Positions 33,633-41,997 of a stretch of DNA of 64,000 bases are shown one piece after another. A program made the translations under genes and the position numbers. The notes beneath the pieces are model-generated. The model saw only the letters and a program-made list of their open reading frames with translations. It did no database searches and was not told the DNA's origin. Location: positions 1 through 64,000 of the forward strand of contig BLLU01000243.1 of the NCBI GenBank assembly GCA_011959105.1, given 5' to 3'. Within the stretch, counting starts at the first letter, position 1. Each line of letters begins with the position of its first letter. This stretch comes from Lachnospiraceae bacterium. GTDB taxonomy: Bacteria; Bacillota; Clostridia; Lachnospirales; Lachnospiraceae.

Positions 33633-35251
33633 TGGGTATTCTGCCTTTTTTTACGGTTTTTCATTGCTTCCCGTACTACATATACACCAATCAGTGCCCA
33701 GGTAACTCCCAGTCCGCCCAGCAGGGCGGCGGCCATGGGAGGCAGGGGGCCCAGCTCCTTCCTGTCCGTGGAGGTCTGCATGGTACTCTGCAGGCGGTAC
33801 AGAGAGGTCACATCCCCGTAGAGTTTGTCCATATAGGCATCGTCCACCGTCTCCCGGCGGTTCACCGACTTGGTCACGTTCTCGATCATCTGGCCCGCTG
33901 CGTCCCGCAGGGAGGTGGAGCCGTTGAATACCGGCGTGACAAAAGTATCCTCCACATGGGAGAGCAGCAGCCGGGAGGCTTTGATCTTCACATCATAGTA
34001 CAGGCTGTTGTCCTCTCCGCAGCGGCTCAAATAATCCTGATACTGGGCGCTGTCCCGGGCTCTGGAGGTGACGGGCACATAGCCTTCCGTCTCCGCGTAG
34101 GCGGTCTGTACCTCGTTGGTAAGCAGGTACTGGGCAAAGAGCCAGGAGGCCAGTACTTCCTGGCAGTCCGGCTTATTAAAGATGCACACGGAGGGGCCCT
34201 GGGAAATCATCTGGGGATGGTCTGTGTCAAACTGGGGGATGGGGTATACTTCCGTCTCAAATTCCACCAGCGCCTCTTCACTGATGTCCGACAGGGGAGC
34301 ATGGGTGCCCATCCAAGTGGCTCCAGCGGTGGAGTCAATGGCAAACACACATTGTCCCGCATTCAGGAAATTGGCCGGATAGCTGGAAATCTTAAAGGTG
34401 GAAAAAGCCCCGGTCCCGGCATGCTCGGCCACGGTGTACAGCAGTTCCCGGGTGGTGTCGTTAAAGATCCGGATCTCTCCGGCGGGGGTGGAGTATCCCG
34501 CGCCTTTCTGCCGCAGCATCTGGATCATCATATTGTCCGTGGACTTATAGATAAAAGGAATCATGACCTTCTGACCGTTTACCAGATATGTCCCTTGGCT
34601 GTCCCTGGCGGTGGCGGCTTCGGCCACCTCCCAGACGAAATCCCAGGTCAGCTGCTCCGGCAGGCTGTAGCCCAGGGCCTCCACATAGGTTTTGTTCACA
34701 TAGCAGGCTTCTGTGGAACGCATGAAAGGGATGGCGTAGTAATGCTCATTGAAGGCGCATTCCTCCAGAAACTGGGGAATGATTTCTCCCTGGGCGGGAC
34801 CTTCAAAGCGCAGTTCGCTGCCCCCCAGCCCATAGCGCTCATCCGCGAAAAGCCCCTCCAGCGGCACCACGATATTGGTGCCGGTGAGATAGGTGGCGAT
34901 ATGGTCGGGATAAGTGATACACACATTGGGGGTAGTGCCTGTGGAGATATTGGTGATCACATCATTGTAGATCCGGCCATAGTCGGTGTACAGCCGCAGA
35001 TTCACCGTGATATTGGGATACAAGTCCTGAAAATCCTGAATGGCCCTTTTATATATATCGGTCTGGGTCTTATTGGTATCGTTTTTGGCCCAGAAAGTAA
35101 TCTCATACGTCCGGGAATTGTCAAAATTCTCCGGAATCTCAAAGGCCGCCATCCCCCTGGAACCATGACAGCCGGTCTGAGAAAGCATCACACCCATCAG
35201 AACCAACAGCAACGCCAGCCTGGAACATATTTTCTTTTTTTCCTTTTTCAT
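33629..35251 (-). CDS. ABC sugar-type solute-binding lipoprotein with C-terminal membrane helix
   Basis: 540 residues. Lipobox LSQTGC (Cys near 27), a family-1 extracellular solute-binding fold (ITFWAKNDTNKT, YPDHIATYLTG, AFNEHYYAIPFMRSTEA, WTFVWE-like hinge regions). Unlike typical members it ends with a membrane helix (about 505-527) and a basic tail KNRKKRQ. ATG 35251 follows TGAGGG. Last gene of the ATPase, permease, permease, binding-protein operon; substrate probably a sugar or glycerophosphate-like compound. Confidence 0.85.
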   Translation of the reverse strand: MKKEKKKICSRLALLLVLMGVMLSQTGCHGSRGMAAFEIPENFDNSRTYEITFWAKNDTNKTQTDIYKRAIQDFQDLYPNITVNLRLYTDYGRIYNDVITNISTGTTPNVCITYPDHIATYLTGTNIVVPLEGLFADERYGLGGSELRFEGPAQGEIIPQFLEECAFNEHYYAIPFMRSTEACYVNKTYVEALGYSLPEQLTWDFVWEVAEAATARDSQGTYLVNGQKVMIPFIYKSTDNMMIQMLRQKGAGYSTPAGEIRIFNDTTRELLYTVAEHAGTGAFSTFKISSYPANFLNAGQCVFAIDSTAGATWMGTHAPLSDISEEALVEFETEVYPIPQFDTDHPQMISQGPSVCIFNKPDCQEVLASWLFAQYLLTNEVQTAYAETEGYVPVTSRARDSAQYQDYLSRCGEDNSLYYDVKIKASRLLLSHVEDTFVTPVFNGSTSLRDAAGQMIENVTKSVNRRETVDDAYMDKLYGDVTSLYRLQSTMQTSTDRKELGPLPPMAAALLGGLGVTWALIGVYVVREAMKNRKKRQNTH

Positions 35252-35321
35252 AAATATACCCTCAATCAATATTTGGACGTTTTACTTCATACCCTTCTGG
35301 AGTATTCCCTCGGAGCTCCCC

Positions 35322-36197
35322 CTACCCCTTGGTGCCTCCCCGTGCCACGCCTGCCATGACTTTTCGGCGGAAGATCAGAAACAGCAGGATCAGGGGCACG
35401 GAAATCACCACCACGGCGGCCATCATGGCGGGGATGTTCTCCCGTCCAAAGCCGTTCTCCCGGATCTCCTGGATGCCGTTGGAGACCAAGTAGTAGTCCG
35501 GATCATCGGTGATCAGCCGGGGCCACACATAGGAATTCCAGCACTCGATGATTTTCAGAATGATGATGGTGATCAGTGTGGGCCTGCATATGGGAATCAT
35601 CACCCGGCGCAGATAGCGCAGATCCGAGGTGCCGTCCACCTTGGCGGCGTAATAGAGTTCGTCCGGGATCTGGGCAAAATTTTCCTTTAGCAGATAAATA
35701 TAAAATACCGAAGTCACCGAAGGCAGGATCAGTCCCAGGAAGGTGTTGCGCAGCCCCAGGTCGGTGACAGTGGTAAAATTGGTGATGATAACCAGTTCGT
35801 TTGGAATCATCATCAGAGACAGAAACAGGGTGAACACCAGATTTTTCCCCCGGAATTCCAGTCTGGCAAAGGCGAAGGCCGACAGGGTGATCACCGCCAG
35901 CATAATGGCGGTGGTGGCCAGGGTGAAGACCAAAGTGTTCAGCAGATATTTTCCCAGGTTTACGGTGGTAAAAGCGTCCACATAGTTCTGCAGGGTGGGG
36001 GACAGGGTGAAAAAGGAGGGTACATGTTCCGCATTGTAGGAACCGTAGCTTTTCACCGAAGTCAGCAGCATCCAGTAGAAGGGGAACAGCACCACCAGCC
36101 CCCAGAGAGCCAGCAGGGTGTAAATTACAATATTGGAGAAGATACGGCCTGTCCGGGCGCGCCGCTCTATTTTCTGATACTCTGTGTTTTTACTCAT
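35322..36197 (-). CDS. Carbohydrate ABC permease, MalG/UgpE type
   Basis: 291 residues, six membrane helices. EAA loop AAKVDGTSDLRYLRRVMIPICRP and the typical SVKSYGSYN..YVDAF periplasmic start segment. ATG 36197 has GGAGG eight bases upstream. The ORF is open further upstream but that stretch belongs to the overlapping permease gene. Pairs with the permease at 36218-37108. Confidence 0.92.
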   Translation of the reverse strand: MSKNTEYQKIERRARTGRIFSNIVIYTLLALWGLVVLFPFYWMLLTSVKSYGSYNAEHVPSFFTLSPTLQNYVDAFTTVNLGKYLLNTLVFTLATTAIMLAVITLSAFAFARLEFRGKNLVFTLFLSLMMIPNELVIITNFTTVTDLGLRNTFLGLILPSVTSVFYIYLLKENFAQIPDELYYAAKVDGTSDLRYLRRVMIPICRPTLITIIILKIIECWNSYVWPRLITDDPDYYLVSNGIQEIRENGFGRENIPAMMAAVVVISVPLILLFLIFRRKVMAGVARGGTKG

Positions 36198-36217
36198 GGT
36201 TTGCGCCTCCGAGATCT

Positions 36218-37108
36218 CTAATAGTGCACATGTTTTCTGCTCACCAGCAGATTGATACAGGTGATGGTCAGCACGATTGCGAACAAAAGGATGGCCGCCG
36301 CCGACGCATAGGAGGGGTAGCCGCCGCTGTTTCCGTAGAGCATGTCGTAGACATAGCCCACGATGGTGTTCATCTCCGCCGCGTTCAGATCTGTGCCGAA
36401 CAGGGCCACCGCGTCGCTGTAAGCCTTGAAAGCGCCGATAAAGCCGGTGATGACCAGGTAGAAGATCATGGGGGAGATCATGGGCAGCGTGATCTTGGTG
36501 AAAATACGCCATCGGGGAGTTCCGTCCACCCGGGCCGCATTGTAGTAGACCTGGTTCACCGAGGCCAGGGCGCTGGTCAGGATCAGGATTTTGAAAGGCA
36601 TAACCACCCAGACGGTGTAGAAGCACAGCACAAACATCTTAGCCCAGTAGGGGCCGTCTATGAAGTCTATGGAACTGCCTCCGAAAAACTGCAATAGCAG
36701 GTTCACCAGGCCATCGGAGTAGGCGGTCTTTTTGAACAGGATCATGAATACCAGGCCCACCGCCAGAGTGTTGGTCACATAGGGCAGAAAGTACACGGTC
36801 TGAAACAGATCCCGCAGGGGCTTTATGGAACTGAGAGCCACGGAGATCAACAGCGCCAGCCCGGTGGAGAGGGGCACCGTGACAGCCACCAGGATCAGTG
36901 TATTTTGAACTGCCTGAAGAAAGTACGGGTCGTGGAGCACATAGGAGTAGTTGTAAAGCCCTGTGCCGGAAAAGGTCTGAGACGCGGAATTGTATCCCTC
37001 TTCGAAAGAGTACACGAATACGTCGATCAGAGGGTAGATCATGAACACGCCCAGGAAGAGGAAAGCGGGCAGCAGATAGAGCCACCCTTTCGCATTTTTA
37101 TTTTCCAT
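36218..37108 (-). CDS. Carbohydrate ABC permease, MalF/UgpA type
   Basis: 296 residues, six membrane helices; begins WLYLLPAFLFLGVFMIYPLID, the usual first helix, and carries the EAA loop NAARVDGTPRWRIFTKITLPMISP. Follows the ATPase gene by 42 bases and precedes the second permease by 20. Confidence 0.92.
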   Translation of the reverse strand: MENKNAKGWLYLLPAFLFLGVFMIYPLIDVFVYSFEEGYNSASQTFSGTGLYNYSYVLHDPYFLQAVQNTLILVAVTVPLSTGLALLISVALSSIKPLRDLFQTVYFLPYVTNTLAVGLVFMILFKKTAYSDGLVNLLLQFFGGSSIDFIDGPYWAKMFVLCFYTVWVVMPFKILILTSALASVNQVYYNAARVDGTPRWRIFTKITLPMISPMIFYLVITGFIGAFKAYSDAVALFGTDLNAAEMNTIVGYVYDMLYGNSGGYPSYASAAAILLFAIVLTITCINLLVSRKHVHY

Positions 37109-37150
37109 GGTTGGGTCTCCTTTTGGTTCTGAGGATAGAAGTTCCGATAC

Positions 37151-38254
37151 TTATTCGGCGGTAAAGGGAATCCGCTCTCCGGTCCGGGGGTGGAACAGGT
37201 AAAGTTTGCGGGGCTTCAGGGCGAAGCGCACCTTTTCCGCGTCCGGGTCCACCGTATTTTCCGCGTTGATGATGGAGCGGATGGACAGGTTTTCCGAGCA
37301 GGGATGGGTGGACACCACACTCACATCCCGGCCCATGACTTCTACCCGGGTAAGATCGCAGGACAGAGGGCCGTCTTCCCGTAAGATAAAGCCTTCGGGG
37401 CGGATGCCCAGGGTGACTTCCTGATCCGGCACATCCGAAAGGGAGAGGACGGCTTCGCTGCCGATATAAAGCCTTCCGCCGGATACCTTACCCCGGAATA
37501 CATTGATGGGCGGCGTTCCCAGGAATTTAGCCACAAACAGGTTCACCGGCTGGTCATAGACCTCCTGGGGCCTGCCGATCTGCTGGACCACCCCTTCCTT
37601 CATCACCACGATCATATCCGAGATGCTCATGGCCTCTTCCTGATCATGGGTGACAAAGACGGTGGTTACGCCGGTCTGGCGTTGGATTCGGCGGATTTCT
37701 TCCCGGGTCTGCAGGCGCAGTCTGGCGTCTAAATTGGACAGGGGCTCGTCCAGCAACAGTACCTTTGGGGTTTTTACCAGGGCTCTGGCGATGGCCACCC
37801 GCTGCTGCTGGCCGCCGGAGAGTTCGCTGGGCTTTCTGTCCATCAAGCCCTCCAGCTGTACCAGTCCGGCGGCTTCCAGGGCTCTTTTTTCCATTTCTTC
37901 TCTGGTAAGCCTGTCCGCCCCCCGCAGGTTCTCCAGCGGAAAAGTGATGTTCTTCAACACAGTGAGATGGGGATAGAGGGCATAGTTCTGGAACACCAGA
38001 CCCACGCCTCTGTGTTCCGGGGGCAGATCCGTCACATCGTCCTCTCCGAAAAAGATTTTGCCGGCAGTGGGCTTCTGCAGACCGCAGATCAGGTTCAGGG
38101 CCGTGCTCTTACCGCAGCCCGAGGGCCCCAGCAGGCCGATCAGCTTTCCGTCAGGGATCTCGAAGGTAAAATCGTTTACCGCAATGACTTCTTCCGGGGA
38201 TTTTTTGCCTCGGCCGGGGAATTTCTTGGTCAGGTTCTGTAATAGGATTCTCAT
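37151..38254 (-). CDS. Carbohydrate ABC importer ATPase, MalK/UgpC type
   Basis: 367 residues. Walker A GPSGCGKST near residue 43, Q-loop VFQNYALYPHLTV, signature LSGGQQQR, Walker B LLLDEPLSNLDA, switch THDQEEAM, and a C-terminal OB/TOBE domain (about 240-367, LGIRPEGF). First gene of the importer operon with a promoter at 38303-38331. Having a dedicated ATPase is unusual, since many clostridia share one MsmX-like ATPase among sugar importers. Confidence 0.92.
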   Translation of the reverse strand: MRILLQNLTKKFPGRGKKSPEEVIAVNDFTFEIPDGKLIGLLGPSGCGKSTALNLICGLQKPTAGKIFFGEDDVTDLPPEHRGVGLVFQNYALYPHLTVLKNITFPLENLRGADRLTREEMEKRALEAAGLVQLEGLMDRKPSELSGGQQQRVAIARALVKTPKVLLLDEPLSNLDARLRLQTREEIRRIQRQTGVTTVFVTHDQEEAMSISDMIVVMKEGVVQQIGRPQEVYDQPVNLFVAKFLGTPPINVFRGKVSGGRLYIGSEAVLSLSDVPDQEVTLGIRPEGFILREDGPLSCDLTRVEVMGRDVSVVSTHPCSENLSIRSIINAENTVDPDAEKVRFALKPRKLYLFHPRTGERIPFTAE

Positions 38255-38302
38255 GGCTCTTATACACTCCTTATGGAAATCGGTGGGTTCTCATCCGTGG
38301 AT

Positions 38303-38331
38303 ATTATAGCGGATTCGGCGGATTTGCACAA
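38303..38331 (-). promoter_or_regulatory. Promoter of sugar importer operon
   Basis: Minus strand TTGTGC (38331-38326), 17 bases, TATAAT (38308-38303). Confidence 0.65.
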
Positions 38332-38356
38332 CTAAAAGATACGGAAAACAGAAAGA

Positions 38357-38378
38357 GGGCCGTGCTGTCACACGGCCC
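38357..38378 (-). terminator. Terminator of HD-GYP gene
   Basis: GGGCCGTG with CACGGCCC; on the minus strand followed by TCTTTCTGTTTT. It lies nine bases after the stop. Confidence 0.8.
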
Positions 38379-38387
38379 GCCCGTCTC

Positions 38388-39488
38388 TTATTCTTCATCC
38401 CGGTACATCACAAGCAGGTTTTCGAATTCCGTCTTTGCCTCTGCGAAAGCCTTCAGCAGCTTGGGAGAGAACGTGCCGCTGTTGCCGTTGATAATCATCT
38501 GGTAGGCCTTATCCGGCTCATAAGCAGCCTTATACACCCGTTTCGAGGTGAGGGCGTCATACACGTCCACCAAAGAGACAATCTGTGCCGCAATGCTGAT
38601 CTCATCCCCTTTCAGACCGTCCGGATAGCCGTTTCCGTCATATTTTTCATGATGGTGCCTGGCAATGTCACAGGCGTAGTCATGAACTGCCTTGTCGTTT
38701 AGCCGGATGGCCTGGGAGATGATTTCAGCTCCCTTGGTGGTGTGGGATTTGATAAATTCAAACTCATCGGGGGTCAGTTTACTGGACTTCAGGATAATGC
38801 TGTCCGGGATGGCAATTTTCCCGATATCGTGAAGCGAGGAGGCCCATCCGATCTGTACCAGCTTTTTCGGTGTGAGTTCATATTCCGGGTACAGCTTCAT
38901 AATGCTCTTTCCCAGACACAGGGAGAATTCCCGTATTCTTTTAATGTGCTGTTTGGTCTCCAGATTCCGAAATTCCACAATGTTGCTCAGGGATTCGATG
39001 AGGATTTCGTTCAGCTGTCCCAGTTCCTGAGCCTGCTGCCGCAACACATCGTTCTGCTTTTTGATATTGTCGTTCTGCTTTTTGACCACCAATTCCAACT
39101 GCATCTTGTATTGGAACCAGCCCACGGCGTTGCTCACCACCTGATGTATGACCTCAGGCTGGTAGGGCTTCTTGATATAGCTTACGATTCCGTATTCATA
39201 ACCCTGGCGTTCAAATTCCGCGGAATCCTGTCCGGTGACCATGATAAAGGGGATCTTGTTCAGGACTTTCTTCTTCTGCAGGCTGTCCAATACCTGAAAG
39301 CCGTCCATCACGGGCATCAGATAGTCCAGCAGCACCACGGCGATGGAAGAGAAATGGCTGTTCAGAAGCTCTATTCCCTCCTTGCCGTTGACGGCTTCCA
39401 ATATCTTGTATTCCGGTCTGAATATACCGGCCAGAATTTCCCGTTCTATTGCGTTGTCCTCGAAGATTAATACTGTGTCGCGTTTCAT
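38388..39488 (-). CDS. Response regulator with HD-GYP phosphodiesterase domain
   Basis: 366 residues. Receiver about 1-120 (FEDNAIEREIL, phospho-Asp in VLLDYLMPVMDG, KKPYQPE), coiled coil about 128-165 (KKQNDNIKKQNDVL), HD-GYP about 170-355 with SLHDIGKIAIPD, ARHHHEKYDGNGYPDGLKG. This class hydrolyses cyclic di-GMP or relatives; motif residues are intact. 26 bases after the FapA-like gene, so co-transcribed. Confidence 0.92.
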   Translation of the reverse strand: MKRDTVLIFEDNAIEREILAGIFRPEYKILEAVNGKEGIELLNSHFSSIAVVLLDYLMPVMDGFQVLDSLQKKKVLNKIPFIMVTGQDSAEFERQGYEYGIVSYIKKPYQPEVIHQVVSNAVGWFQYKMQLELVVKKQNDNIKKQNDVLRQQAQELGQLNEILIESLSNIVEFRNLETKQHIKRIREFSLCLGKSIMKLYPEYELTPKKLVQIGWASSLHDIGKIAIPDSIILKSSKLTPDEFEFIKSHTTKGAEIISQAIRLNDKAVHDYACDIARHHHEKYDGNGYPDGLKGDEISIAAQIVSLVDVYDALTSKRVYKAAYEPDKAYQMIINGNSGTFSPKLLKAFAEAKTEFENLLVMYRDEE

Positions 39489-39514
39489 TGTTATCCCATA
39501 CTTTCTTCTGCTGT

Positions 39515-41593
39515 TTACAGAGTGACGATTGCGATGCGTTTGTTTCGGAGTTTAAAAATCACCCGGCTTATTTCCGATGACAACATATAAGAGATGTCGT
39601 TTATGACGATGACGCTGCCGCCGTGAGCCTTGCCCTTGACGCAGACGGGGGCCTTCATATTCTGTTCTGTGATAGCATTGGCCAGTTTGGAGACCTCGGC
39701 GTCCAGCTCAGCCAGTTCATGGCCCTTGGCTATGATGGCGGCGTGGACCTTGCGTATCACTTCCTTCGACACTTCCTGCTTAGCTGCCATAAGCTGGAGG
39801 AATTTGTTCCATTTTGTCTCCAGAACGGACAACTGCCTCAAAAGCTGCTCCCTCTTTTCCGCATAGGCGGCCTGCTCCTTTTCATACATCTCGGTTTTTC
39901 CCACTTCCAGAAGTGTCTTTATATGGGAGGTATTGCCCAGGTTGTAAGTGTCCACACCTCTCATGGCGCAGATTCTGCCCCCCAGAAGCACGCCCTTGCT
40001 GCCGGACACGATCACCCGGCCCATGGTATTGATATTGCTGTTCATGATATAGTTGGCTTTTACATTGCCTTTGGCATTGATGTTGGCGGCTTCAAAAAAA
40101 CTGCCGGAGACTTCTCCGCCGGCCTCGATGAAGCAGTCGTGCCGGGAACAGCTTCCCTTCTTGATCATCACGTTGCCGCCTGCGATCAACCGTCCCATCT
40201 CCACATTGTGTTCGATGATGATATCACCGGTGGCTTTAATGCATCCGCCGGAATAGATGCTGCCGATCACGTATACGGAGCCGTCTACTTCCAGCTTGCC
40301 GGTGACGGAAGTCACGTCCTCCTTGACCACCAACATGTTGGTGATAATAATCCGGCCGTTGAGGTATTCGAACTTGCCGTTCATCCGGGAGAGGTAGGTC
40401 ACGCCGTCCGGGGCGATCAGGAACCCTTCCCCCCGCAGAGGCTTTTTATCCATCCCGTTATCCGCATGAATGGTTTCGCCGTAGATGTTCTTTCCGTTGG
40501 AGCCCTTTTCGGCGGGATGGTAGAGGGCAATCTTTTCACCCTCGTCCACCATTTCAAAGGCCTCTATATTGACATAGTCCACGCCGCCGTCCGGGAGAGG
40601 AGCGGGGATGCGGGGCATGTCGAGCCGAACGAAGAATTCAAACCAGCCGTCCTTGCCCTTCCGGGCGGGAACGCCCTCGGCAATCAGCACCTTTTCGTTC
40701 ATGCGCTTTTTGTCAATCAACTCCGCAATGGCTTCGTGCTTGATTCCAAATACAATCTCGCGCCGCTGCAGGTCGTTGTAGATATCCTCCTTGGAGACCA
40801 TATTGCCGGGTACCCAGGGGATATAGGCGTATGCTTTATTGCCGTTGTCCTCTATGGAAATCACAAATTCATTTTTACGAAGGGAGTTCAGGAGGGAATC
40901 TTTGTCGTCCACCAGAGAAGTCTTGGAGGTTTTTCCGCTGATCAGAGCCAAACGTTTCTCTTTCATGTCCGTGGCGGAATGAATCAGCCCGCAGTAGGAG
41001 GACACATCAAGACCTGCCTCCAGCCCCAGCCGGATCTCCTTCATCTGGGTATGGCTCAGCAGACGGTTGGCATAGAGTGACACATTCAGCTTTTTTTCCA
41101 GTCCCAGTCGGATTTCCTGCATCTGCATCCAGTTGAACCGGGTATCCGAATAGGCAGAAACGTCCATTTGCTCGCACAGGCCGATCCGAATCTCACGGAT
41201 CTGAGGGGCGCACATGTCGTCCCGAAGCCAGGTATCAATGGGCAGCTTATCCAAAAGGGCCAGCCGAATCTCTTCCAGAGCATCATCGGTAAAGCCCCTC
41301 TGCAGGTATGGGATCAGGTCTATGGTGGAATAGAGGGCCAGCCGGATCTGCCTCATGGTGTCGTAGCTGTAGGCGGGATTGGCGTACAGGGAGACATTGA
41401 TCTTGTCCTTCAGTCCGATACGGATCTGCTCCATCTGCAGCCAGTTAAACTCGGGGTTGGAGTAAACGGATACATCCAGTCCCTGCTCGGTTCCCAGCTT
41501 GATTTCCTGATTCTGCGCTGCCCGATACTCGGAATTTTCCACCATGGGAAAGCGCAGTTCCCCCGGTTTATTTTTTGAATTTTGATTGCCCAT
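39515..41593 (-). CDS. FapA (DUF342)-family protein with N-terminal 26-residue repeats
   Basis: 692 residues. Residues about 28-209 are seven exact-length 26-residue units (consensus MxEIRLGLExxLDVSxYxN). Residues about 235-690 are the FapA/DUF342 region: an IPWVPGNMVSKEDIY lead, then a parallel beta-helix-like section (VDGSVYVIGSIYSGG, IKATGDIIIEHNV, LIAGGNVMIKKGSC, NINAKGNVKANYIMNSN) and a terminal coiled coil. FapA proteins affect polar localisation in other bacteria. ATG 41593; the ribosome site is weak. Long leader from a promoter at 41843-41871. Confidence 0.85.
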   Translation of the reverse strand: MGNQNSKNKPGELRFPMVENSEYRAAQNQEIKLGTEQGLDVSVYSNPEFNWLQMEQIRIGLKDKINVSLYANPAYSYDTMRQIRLALYSTIDLIPYLQRGFTDDALEEIRLALLDKLPIDTWLRDDMCAPQIREIRIGLCEQMDVSAYSDTRFNWMQMQEIRLGLEKKLNVSLYANRLLSHTQMKEIRLGLEAGLDVSSYCGLIHSATDMKEKRLALISGKTSKTSLVDDKDSLLNSLRKNEFVISIEDNGNKAYAYIPWVPGNMVSKEDIYNDLQRREIVFGIKHEAIAELIDKKRMNEKVLIAEGVPARKGKDGWFEFFVRLDMPRIPAPLPDGGVDYVNIEAFEMVDEGEKIALYHPAEKGSNGKNIYGETIHADNGMDKKPLRGEGFLIAPDGVTYLSRMNGKFEYLNGRIIITNMLVVKEDVTSVTGKLEVDGSVYVIGSIYSGGCIKATGDIIIEHNVEMGRLIAGGNVMIKKGSCSRHDCFIEAGGEVSGSFFEAANINAKGNVKANYIMNSNINTMGRVIVSGSKGVLLGGRICAMRGVDTYNLGNTSHIKTLLEVGKTEMYEKEQAAYAEKREQLLRQLSVLETKWNKFLQLMAAKQEVSKEVIRKVHAAIIAKGHELAELDAEVSKLANAITEQNMKAPVCVKGKAHGGSVIVINDISYMLSSEISRVIFKLRNKRIAIVTL
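40967..41512 (-). repeat. Seven 78-bp (26-residue) tandem coding repeats
   Basis: In-frame units at residues 28-53, 54-79, 80-105, 106-131, 132-157, 158-183 and 184-209, with no indels. Conserved positions are EIR, LGL and DVSxYxN; the loop positions vary, which indicates old, diverged repeats. Confidence 0.85.
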
Positions 41594-41842
41594 ATCTATT
41601 ATCACGTTCTCCTTGGATATGCGATAGGCCGCGGCGCCAGTCCCTGTAGGCAGGGAAAACGTTTTCTGGCCGCTGATCCTACGCCATAGCCCCAAATGGT
41701 TCCACGAACCATTCGCTGCATGTGGGGGATCTGTTTCCTGCTGAGATGATGATGAATCTGAGAATATTTTCTTCCTTCAGTAAACTCTTAGTTAATTCAG
41801 CATAAGTAAAGTCTGCAAAATTCTTTGCATGCATTCTTTTTT
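41594..41842 (-). promoter_or_regulatory. About 240-nt leader of the FapA-like operon with hairpins
   Basis: Between the minus-strand -10 and ATG. AATGGTTC (41695-41702) and GAACCATT (41706-41713) make a perfect hairpin; a CCCTG/CAGGG hairpin at about 41642-41655 follows. I looked for a c-di-GMP riboswitch core and did not find its conserved GCAAAGCC segment, so its class is unknown. Confidence 0.4.
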
Positions 41843-41871
41843 ATTATAGCAACCCCAAGATCAAAAGTCTA
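41843..41871 (-). promoter_or_regulatory. Promoter of FapA/HD-GYP operon
   Basis: Minus strand TAGACT (41871-41866), 17 bases, TATAAT (41848-41843). Confidence 0.6.
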
Positions 41872-41896
41872 CTGTTTTTTTGCTATGATGGGGGCA

Positions 41897-41925
41897 TTGA
41901 AAACAGGTATTAAAAGCTGTATAAT
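41897..41925 (+). promoter_or_regulatory. Promoter of helicase gene
   Basis: TTGAAA (41897-41902), 17 bases, TATAAT (41920-41925). Divergent from the preceding promoter. Confidence 0.75.
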
Positions 41926-41997
41926 CAATTCCAAAAGTAGGGGCAGAAATTTGATCCGGCCAAAGCCGGGCAGGGATGTGCGGGAAAGGGGTAGACT

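Noticed and set aside
33590-35359. 589-codon plus-strand frame over the solute-binding gene
   Set aside because: The minus frame encodes a lipoprotein with clear family motifs and ribosome site; the plus frame lacks a start signal and any domain.
35322-36626. Upstream extension of the second sugar permease to 36626
   Set aside because: Residues before ATG 36197 overlap the first permease gene in another frame and are not permease-like; GGAGG supports ATG 36197.
39623-41080. 485-codon plus-strand frame over the FapA-like gene
   Set aside because: Antisense to a recognisable FapA domain; no ribosome site or family.
40967-41512. CRISPR-like array from regular 78-bp units
   Set aside because: The period is in-frame coding repeat with diverged sequence and no spacer-repeat structure.
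41594-41842. c-di-GMP riboswitch in the FapA leader
   Set aside because: The conserved GCAAAGCC core and partner helices could not be found by eye.
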